In this document: positions 7,360 to 12,158 of the stretch, piece by piece
How positions within the stretch are numbered: position 1 is the first letter of the stretch
Layout: each line of letters begins with the position of its first letter
From: CADCWK01 sp964244115
GTDB lineage: Bacteria > Chloroflexota > Chloroflexia > Thermomicrobiales > UBA6265
Length of the DNA: 12,158 nt
Reading direction: 5' to 3'
Assembly (NCBI GenBank): GCA_964244115.1
Contig: CAXTHM010000096.1
Coordinates: forward strand, 1 to 12,158
The notes under the pieces: generated by a model
What the model was told of the DNA's origin: nothing
Databases searched by the model: none
What the model saw: only the letters and a program-made list of their open reading frames with translations
Translations under genes and position numbers: made by a program

Positions 7360-7407
7360 AGCGACTCCCGGACGGGCGAGGGATGCCTCACCCGTCCGGG
7401 AGTCGCT
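7360..7407. terminator. Strong bidirectional hairpin terminator between convergent genes
   Basis: GCGACTCCCGGACGGG (7361-7376) pairs perfectly with CCCGTCCGGGAGTCGC (7391-7406), with an A-T pair outside. After one mismatch, GAGG (7378-7381) pairs with CCTC (7386-7389) around a GATG loop. It lies between the stops of the SRPBCC gene (+) and the LPNTG surface protein (-), the place for a shared terminator. T-tracts are poor on both sides, as is usual in very GC-rich genomes. Confidence 0.7.
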
Positions 7408-7436
7408 GTCATGGCCGTCGGGGAACGTCGCCGACG

Positions 7437-8942
7437 TTACCGCGTGGTCGGCCGCCGGAGACCCAGGGCGACGAGGAGCAGGGAAACCGACCCGAGGAGC
7501 AGACCGATGAGGGCGAAGACCGTCGTGCCCTGGACACTGCCGGAGGCAGCGCCGGTGCCGGTGTTCGGCAGGGAGATGGTGGTGGCGGTGCTGGACGACG
7601 CCGGGGCACTCGGCCGGGCGGTCGCGCTCGCCGCTGGCCGGTCGCTGGCTGACGGGGCATCGCTCGGTGTGGCAGCGCCGGTCGGGATCATGGCGAAGAA
7701 ACAGTCCGCGGAGCCGCCTTCGACCAGATCGAGTTCGTAGCCGCTGCCGCCGAGGTTCGGCTCGATCGAGGTGCCCTCTCCGCTGCCGCTGGCGTCGAAG
7801 AACTCGCAGCTCACCGCGCCGACCGTGGCCGACTCGGAGCCGACCATGACCGAGTAGTGATCGGCGGCCAGGCCGTCGAAGGAGGTGTAGCCGTACGCGT
7901 TCAGGGCCGACTCCAGGGTAACGAGGTTCGGGACGCCGCCCGAGTGGACGTAGGCGGTGTAGATACTGGCGTCGGCGGGGTTGCCGCAGTCGGAGGCGTA
8001 GTCGCTGCCGGTGTAGCCGACCGGGCACTCGGAGGTGTAGACGCTCAGGACGGCGGAGTCGATCGGGACCACGACCGGCTCAGCCTCGATCACGACGGAG
8101 AAGAAGCAATCGACGGTCTGGCCGGGGGCGACGGAGACCTCGTAGCCGGAACCGCCCAGGTCGGGCGTGAAGTCGCTGCCGACCGGCGGGCCGTCGTTAC
8201 CGCCGACGAAGGCGGTGCAGGAGACCGAGACGATCGTCTGGGTGGCGGAATCGGTGCCGGGCCAGAGGGAGACGTCGCCAGGGGTGACCTCGAAGGAGGC
8301 GGCGCCGTTGGAGCCGGTCTCCTGCTCGACGGTGCTCTGGTTCGTGACGGTACCGGAGGTCAGAAAGGCCGTGTAGGACTGGCTCGGGCTGTCGCAGAGC
8401 GTGTTGAGATCCTGACCCTCGGCGCCGGCCGGGCACTCGTAGATGAAGGACTCGACGAAACCGGTCTCCGGGACATCCACGCCGGCGTCAACCGGAGCCT
8501 CGTGGACGTCCGACGGGCCGAACGGGATCATCACCCCACTGCAGGTGATCGACTGGCCCCCGGCCAGACCGACCTGGGGACCGTTGTCCCCCATCTGCGA
8601 CCCGACGATCATCCCGGTCGCATCGTCGCCGCAGGTGATCGAGATGCTCTTCTGCTGGACGGACGGTACGGAGAAGGCGAACTGTCCATCGGCCAGACCG
8701 CTGAAGGTCACCAGGCCCTGGGCATCATTCGTCGCCCACTGTTCGATCCCAGTCGCCAGATCCATGATCCGGGCATCGGTGTTGCCGTACGGCGTGCAGA
8801 TGTCTTCCGATTCGGGGCAGATGGCAAAGCTGAACGTGAGACTGTTCAGCCCCTCGGCCGCACCGGGGCGGGCGACGGCGAACGACATGACGATTGCGAC
8901 GACGACCAACATCCGACCAACCAGAACGACACACCGATTCAT
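7437..8942 (-). CDS. Secreted LPNTG-anchored protein with three four-cysteine repeats
   Basis: This is a 501-residue surface protein. ATG 8942 is chosen because AGGGAG (8949-8954) lies 6 bases upstream and the next residues form a signal peptide: basic start, hydrophobic VVLVGRMLVVVAIVMSFAVA, then ARPGAAEG. Three repeats follow at about residues 35-140, 163-283 and 297-418. Each has four cysteines (42/49/104/134; 170/183/242/279; 306/319/379/414). Repeats 2 and 3 share ECP at the first cysteine, VSC, LGGSGYE and DCFF. Segments such as GLVTFSGLADGQFAFSV recall prealbumin-like (SpaA/Cna-B-type) domains. A Ser/Ala/Pro-rich linker (about 422-456), LPNTG (458-462), a hydrophobic span (474-494) and an RRPTTR tail form a standard sortase signal. 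No sortase gene is visible here. The role could be adhesion or stalk structure; no enzymatic motif is seen. Confidence 0.85.
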   Translation of the reverse strand: MNRCVVLVGRMLVVVAIVMSFAVARPGAAEGLNSLTFSFAICPESEDICTPYGNTDARIMDLATGIEQWATNDAQGLVTFSGLADGQFAFSVPSVQQKSISITCGDDATGMIVGSQMGDNGPQVGLAGGQSITCSGVMIPFGPSDVHEAPVDAGVDVPETGFVESFIYECPAGAEGQDLNTLCDSPSQSYTAFLTSGTVTNQSTVEQETGSNGAASFEVTPGDVSLWPGTDSATQTIVSVSCTAFVGGNDGPPVGSDFTPDLGGSGYEVSVAPGQTVDCFFSVVIEAEPVVVPIDSAVLSVYTSECPVGYTGSDYASDCGNPADASIYTAYVHSGGVPNLVTLESALNAYGYTSFDGLAADHYSVMVGSESATVGAVSCEFFDASGSGEGTSIEPNLGGSGYELDLVEGGSADCFFAMIPTGAATPSDAPSASDRPAASATARPSAPASSSTATTISLPNTGTGAASGSVQGTTVFALIGLLLGSVSLLLVALGLRRPTTR

Positions 8943-9293
8943 CCGGGACTCCCTGCGCGCTCGCGCCACATCAAAAGGGCGATGGCCATCAGCCATCACG
9001 ACCTCCCACACCCAACCAGCGTGGTGTGGAACACATACCGACGTTCGTCCTGGCCATCGTGCGGCGACCGATCTGCGACGCGCGCCGGCCGGTTGCCGCC
9101 TGGGACCGTTGACTCACTGGGCATGTCCCGATGATAGGGATTCTCCGGAACGGCTACATGCGTACATGTGCTGGTTCGATCCGGTGTGACTGGACCAGGT
9201 CATCGGCCGGCTCTGTCTACGTATGGGTGATATTGCCCACACCATGCACACCGGTCGTTCGGGAATGGACAGACACCGACGAGGAACGTCCGT
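8943..9293. other. Intergenic region upstream of the LPNTG gene and left of the insertion sequence
   Basis: I see no credible gene in these 351 bases. It should hold the promoter of the minus-strand surface-protein gene, but I cannot identify a convincing -35/-10 pair. A direct repeat TACATG-CG-TACATG lies at 9155-9168, followed by T so that ACATG (9156-9160) and CATGT (9165-9169) also form an inverted repeat. The right edge (up to 9293) is the original downstream flank of the DUF429 gene before insertion of the transposon. Confidence 0.4.
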
Positions 9294-9306
9294 TAGAGCG
9301 ATTGTC
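9294..9306 (+). repeat. Left terminal inverted repeat of the IS630 element
   Basis: TAGAGCGATTGTC matches the reverse complement of the right end in 12 of 13 positions (A against G at position 8). Beyond it only GG is shared. The first two bases are the duplicated TA target. Its last bases coincide with the candidate -35 of the transposase promoter. Confidence 0.85.
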
Positions 9307-9330
9307 TGGATGAGTGCCCGGGTGTAAGCT
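9302..9330 (+). promoter_or_regulatory. Candidate transposase promoter, partly inside the terminal repeat
   Basis: TTGTCT (9302-9307) and TAAGCT (9325-9330) are separated by 17 bases, with TG immediately before the -10-like hexamer. Transcription would begin about 7 bases further on, at or next to the ATG at 9338, implying a leaderless message. This fits the absence of any Shine-Dalgarno sequence there. Inferred from sequence only. Confidence 0.4.
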
Positions 9331-9337
9331 CGTCGGC

Positions 9338-10270
9338 ATGAGCTACACGCAGGCCTCCCGCGACCTCCGTGAACGGGCCCTCACCGCTCTGGATGCCGGG
9401 CGGTCGGTGGGTGAGGTCGCTGCTGTCATCCAGTACGACGCATCCACCATCCGGCGCTGGCGCCGGCTCCGCGATCAGACCGGACGGATTGCCCCCCTGC
9501 CGCACCGGGGCGATCGACGCCTGCTGGAGGCGGCTGACCTGGAGGCGCTGCGGGCCGATGTCGCCGCCCATTCCGACGACACGTTGCGCCAGCGCCAGGC
9601 CCGCTGGGCCGAACGGACCGGCCAGTCCCTTAGTCTGTCGACAATCTCGCGCCGCTTGCGCGAGTTGCACATCAGCGTCAAAAAAACGCTGATCGCCCGA
9701 GAGCAAGATCCTGAGGAGCGGGCCGCCTGGGCTGACCGGGTCGCCGGCATCGACCCGGCCCGGTTCGTGTTTCTGGACGAGACCAGTCCCTCGACCCGAC
9801 TCGTCCCGCTGTGGGGCTGGGGACCCGTGGGCGCGCGCGTGGTGGGACGCGCACCCCGGGGCCACTGGGAGGCGATCTCCCTGCTGGCGACGCTGACCGT
9901 CAACGGGATGGGGCCGTCCCTGGTGCTGCCAGGAGCGGTGGATCGGCGCTGCTTCGACCAGTTCGTCCGGCAGGAACTGCTTCCCCACCTGCGTCCGGGC
10001 CAGATCGTGGTGCTGGACAACCTGAACGTCCACAAGAGCGCCCGGGCCGAGGCGCTACTGGCGACGGTGGGGTGTGAGTTGTGGCCGCTCCCGCGCTACT
10101 CGCCGGATAAGAACCCGATCGAGCAGGCGTTCAGCAAGCTCAAGGGGGCGTTGCGCCGGGCCGAAGCGCGGACGTTCGAGGCGGTGGTGGAGGCGGTCAG
10201 CAGCATCTACCCGACGATCACGGCCCAGGATGCGTGCGGCTTCGTCCGTGCCGCCGGGTACTTCACCTGA
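9338..10270 (+). CDS. IS630-family transposase (DD34E)
   Basis: This 310-residue protein cuts and moves the surrounding element. The N-terminus carries a helix-turn-helix (GRSVGEVAAVIQYDASTIRR, residues 21-40), then a linker and second helical DNA-binding segment (LSTISRRLRELHISVKKTL). The RNase H-like catalytic core has Asp147 in FVFLDETS, Asp227 in IVVLDNLNVHKS and Glu262 in YSPDKNPIEQAFSKLK, with 34 residues between the last two, as in the IS630 group. All three catalytic residues are present and the frame is uninterrupted. I prefer ATG 9338 over an in-frame GTG at 9314 because a promoter-like pair ends just before it. The TGA (10268-10270) reaches into the right terminal repeat. It is convergent with the DUF429 gene, with only 8 bases between stops. 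Confidence 0.92.
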   Translation: MSYTQASRDLRERALTALDAGRSVGEVAAVIQYDASTIRRWRRLRDQTGRIAPLPHRGDRRLLEAADLEALRADVAAHSDDTLRQRQARWAERTGQSLSLSTISRRLRELHISVKKTLIAREQDPEERAAWADRVAGIDPARFVFLDETSPSTRLVPLWGWGPVGARVVGRAPRGHWEAISLLATLTVNGMGPSLVLPGAVDRRCFDQFVRQELLPHLRPGQIVVLDNLNVHKSARAEALLATVGCELWPLPRYSPDKNPIEQAFSKLKGALRRAEARTFEAVVEAVSSIYPTITAQDACGFVRAAGYFT

Positions 10271-10281
10271 CAACCGCTCTA
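10269..10281 (-). repeat. Right terminal inverted repeat of the IS630 element
   Basis: Read on the minus strand it is TAGAGCGGTTGTC. Its first three bases are the TAG stop codon of the DUF429 gene, and its inner end overlaps the transposase TGA. Confidence 0.85.
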
Positions 10282-10971
10282 GAAGACGATCTCCATCCGC
10301 AGGCCTCGCCCGTCGACCTCCGGCTCCTCGGGGAGCCGGCCCGCCGCGCCGGTCGCGAACCGGTGGGCGGACCAGGCGGCGACGACCGCATCCAGCACAT
10401 CGTCCGCGGCGGCCGGCCGGACCAACGACCGCGCCGACGCCCGGTCCCAGATTGGCTGAGCGAACGCTTGGCTCAGCAGCGCCCGGCGCTCCGCGAAGCC
10501 CTCGGGCGTTCGCTTGCTGTGCGTCATCGGGTGGTTGCCCAGCGCCCCGAAGCTGACCTCGGGGTGGACCTCGACGACCCAAGCCTGGAGCTCCGGCGTC
10601 AGCAGCGCGTTGACCTCGGCGACCTTGGTGAAGATGGCGTGGGCCTGCTTGCTGATCCCCTTGCCGTTGAGTTCCCGCGAGCGGGCGAGGGCGTCGGTGT
10701 AGCTCTCCGACCCAAGCAGCCGCGGGTCCGGCGCCGGGAAGACGCTGCTCGCGCGCGGCCCGAGGGAGCGCCGCGCCGCCACGTCCGCGCCGCGTGGTCC
10801 CCCCTCGGCCAGCCCGATCGGGATGTCGACGCCGACCGCCGCCGCCTCGGGGTACGCCGCCAGCAGATCGGCAAACGCCCAGTGGACCTGCGGCGTCAAG
10901 GAATTCGTGTCCGTCTCCCACGCGATCGCTACCCAGCCGCCCCGGCACCCATCGACTCCTACGACCTGCAT
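10279..10971 (-). CDS. DUF429 family protein
   Basis: This is a 230-residue member of the DUF429 family, which is thought to have an RNase H-like nuclease fold; its cellular role is not established. Visible family features are VVGVDGCRGGWVAIAW at the start (Asp7), VGVDIPIGL (Asp49), RGADVAARRSLGPRASSVF, NGKGISKQAHAIF, VEVHPEVSF (134-140) and ADDVLDAVVAAWSAHR near the end (Asp190, Asp191, Asp194). The acidic residues at positions 7, 49 and 190-194 would fit a metal site. The C-terminus GLRMEIVF is the normal family ending, so the protein is full length despite the transposon touching its stop codon. ATG 10971 begins the conserved first strand directly. Upstream there is only a weak GGGA, so translation initiation may be inefficient or leaderless. 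The transposase gene runs toward it. Confidence 0.9.
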   Translation of the reverse strand: MQVVGVDGCRGGWVAIAWETDTNSLTPQVHWAFADLLAAYPEAAAVGVDIPIGLAEGGPRGADVAARRSLGPRASSVFPAPDPRLLGSESYTDALARSRELNGKGISKQAHAIFTKVAEVNALLTPELQAWVVEVHPEVSFGALGNHPMTHSKRTPEGFAERRALLSQAFAQPIWDRASARSLVRPAAADDVLDAVVAAWSAHRFATGAAGRLPEEPEVDGRGLRMEIVF

Positions 10972-11532
10972 CCGGCACCCATTCCCGCTATGTCCTGATC
11001 CGGACGGTCCACTGTGCGCTGGTTGCCGCGGTCAGCCTGTTCCCGGCCCGGTCGCCGCATCGGACAGCGGTCGGCCACCGGGATTCCACCCGGGGAGCGA
11101 AACCCGTTCGCGTCACCCCTGTTCCTCTCCGCTCATCATCCCCGCGTCGACGACCGCCGGCCAGGGACCGAAACCCGCGGATCGATGGCGCCGCGGCGGG
11201 CCGATCAGCCGGGCGCGAGGACATCGCATCACGGGCACGCCCAACCCCCGCGTGCTTCTCGATCCCCAGGCGATGACCTGACCGACGGCTGGGAGGGCCA
11301 GACCGGCAGCGAGCCGAACGTCTTCGGCAGCGACGAGGACGGGGCGAACGGCGGCGCGGAGCAGGCCACGGTGACCGACCCGGCCGACCCGGCCGGCGTT
11401 CCGACCGGCGCGTCGAACCCACCGCCCCGCCCACGGGTGGTCACCAGGGGGATCGCCTGGGTCCTGCCCTCCTGATCGAGATGCTTCGGCGCCAGCTCCA
11501 GCCAGACCAGCTCGACGACGATCAGCTCCGCC
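10972..11532. other. 560-base stretch with no recognised gene
   Basis: It lies between two minus-strand genes, DUF429 and the MFS exporter. Several frames are open for 150 codons or so, but none has a ribosome site together with recognisable protein text, and their compositions (Arg- or Pro-rich, changing frame to frame) are typical of GC-rich non-coding DNA. One plus-strand frame, about 11272-11475, has a Gly/Asp/Ala-rich tail-like text ending RGIAWVLPS, and may be a remnant of something. The promoter of DUF429 should lie at its left end. Confidence 0.4.
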
Positions 11533-12158
11533 CTATCGAACCGAATCCCGTACCCGATGGGGTGAGGCGTCGCGGTGACGCGGCCGATGGACCATCGCTC
11601 CCAGCAGCGGGACGAACCACATGGGATGGGGAAGGCGAGCCCCGCGGGTGGGATCGCCGCTGCTCGGGATGAGCAGCGCCGTGATCAGACCGACGACCCC
11701 GACCACGAAGGCGAAACGCATGGCGCCGTCGAAGCCGGCTGCGAGCGCCTCCCGGGTGATCGCATCGATATCGGTGACGGTACTGGTCGCCAGCGAGAGC
11801 AGCTCGGTCTGGGCGGCCGGCGACCCCGAGAGCAGCCCGGCGACCTCGCCCGGCTCGATCCGGTCGGGGAGCCCTCCCGATGACGACAGGAGCGCGGCCA
11901 GGCGGGCGTTCTCCACGTCCTTGAAGATCACGCCCGTCACCGCGACCCCGATCACCGGCCCCAGCTGGCGCAGCGTGTTCAGGACCCCCGACGCGGCGCC
12001 CACCTCGTCGTCCGGGATGGCCGCCATCGCCGCCGCGCCGGCGACGTTGTAGGCGAACGCCTGACCGAGGCCGAAGACGACCAGGGCGACGACGAGCAGC
12101 TCCACCCGACTGGCCGGGCCAACCAGGGTCAGGGCACCGAAGGCCAGCGCGATCATCG
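11533..12158 (-). CDS. DHA2-type MFS drug/proton antiporter, C-terminal part (5' end outside window)
   Basis: The frame is open to the right edge, so only the last 208 codons are seen. The text has membrane spans LLVVALVVFGLGQAFAYNVA, the segment GAASGVLNTLRQLGPVIGVA continuing into VTGVIF, and a final span FAFVVGVVGLITALLI. The middle segment is the hallmark of the 14-helix EmrB/QacA (DHA2) family just before its large last loop. The loop here (about KDVENARLAALL to DAITREALAAGF) is also typical. Such transporters export hydrophobic drugs or metabolites using the proton gradient. The substrate cannot be told from this part. After the last span (ALLIPSS) comes a 40-residue Arg/His/Pro-rich tail (ARLPHPMWFVPLLGAMVHRP and onward) that is longer than and unlike the usual short cytoplasmic end; it may reflect a shifted 3' end. 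Confidence 0.82.
   Translation of the reverse strand, partial: MIALAFGALTLVGPASRVELLVVALVVFGLGQAFAYNVAGAAAMAAIPDDEVGAASGVLNTLRQLGPVIGVAVTGVIFKDVENARLAALLSSSGGLPDRIEPGEVAGLLSGSPAAQTELLSLATSTVTDIDAITREALAAGFDGAMRFAFVVGVVGLITALLIPSSGDPTRGARLPHPMWFVPLLGAMVHRPRHRDASPHRVRDSVR

Larger units (their letters stand above)
9294..10281 (+). mobile_element. IS630-family insertion sequence, structurally complete
   Basis: The element is 988 bases including TA at both ends (9294-9295 and 10280-10281), the target of IS630/Tc1/mariner transposases. Its termini are TAGAGCGATTGTC at the left and, read from the right end inward, TAGAGCGGTTGTC: 13 positions with one mismatch. Between them is one intact transposase gene. 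Joining the flanks across one TA gives a continuous DUF429 end with a TAA stop, which supports these exact boundaries. The intact gene and near-identical ends suggest the element is fairly recent and possibly still active. Confidence 0.88.

Noticed and set aside
7857..9134. A 425-codon plus-strand frame opposite the LPNTG protein gene
   Set aside because: The minus strand carries a signal peptide, ordered cysteine repeats and a sortase signal; the plus frame is Gly/Asp/Val-rich shadow text.
10823..11475. Plus-strand open frames of about 150 codons in the DUF429-MFS gap
   Set aside because: No ribosome site, no family resemblance, and several frames are equally open; I describe the stretch as having no recognised gene.
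7261..11545. Similarity between about 7285-7310 and 11505-11530 (both encode LDDDQL in one frame) as a possible dispersed repeat
   Set aside because: Only about 22 bases with mismatches are shared, made of GAC/CAG-type codon runs, and the flanks do not align; coincidence is likely.
1..12158. CRISPR array, tRNA or rRNA genes, or a multi-gene defence system
   Set aside because: No regularly spaced repeats, no tRNA-like cloverleaf text and no set of neighbouring defence-type genes were seen; the DUF429 and HNH-like pieces alone do not make a system.

Overview
The window is GC-rich, densely coding bacterial DNA. A fakA-type gene, a degV/fakB-type gene and recG on one strand, together with a sortase-type surface protein and GTG starts, suggest a Chloroflexota (Thermomicrobia-like) chromosome. 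That placement is an inference from family resemblance and synteny; no rRNA or other taxonomic marker is present.

Layout, left to right. Positions 1-828 (+) hold the C-terminal part of a FakA/YloV-type fatty-acid kinase that begins upstream of the window. Positions 829-2820 interrupt the expected fakA-degV-recG run with an accessory stretch of mostly broken genes: the first third of a RibD_C/DHFR-type protein (1059-1289, +), an intact YciI/DGPF-domain protein (1356-1712, +), the first ~46 codons of an ECF-type sigma factor (1715-1855, +), and a decayed family-X DNA polymerase (1964-2454, -) with an internal deletion, a frameshift and an in-frame stop. The core run resumes with a DegV/FakB fatty-acid-binding protein (2821-3666, +) and RecG helicase (about 3821-6361, +).

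After a hairpin, a possible remnant of an ArsR-type regulator overlaps the start of an SRPBCC/AHSA1 protein (6677-7177, +). A short HNH-nuclease-like scrap and a very strong 16-bp hairpin (7361-7406) then separate that gene from a convergent gene, 7437-8942 (-). This encodes a secreted protein with three four-cysteine repeats and an LPNTG sortase signal.

Next comes a structurally complete IS630-family element (9294-10281) with TA duplication, terminal inverted repeats and a DD34E transposase. It sits exactly in the stop codon of a DUF429 gene (10279-10971, -). Removing the element restores a TAA stop, whereas the present TAG stop is supplied by the element's own end. A 560-base stretch with no recognisable gene follows, then the 3' part of a DHA2-type MFS exporter (11533-12158, -) that runs off the right edge.

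Functionally, FakA and the DegV protein probably work together: FakB presents a bound fatty acid and FakA phosphorylates it for membrane lipid synthesis. RecG is housekeeping DNA repair. The rest is accessory material with clear signs of gene decay and transposition. I did not see a CRISPR array, tRNA, rRNA or a recognisable multi-gene defence system.
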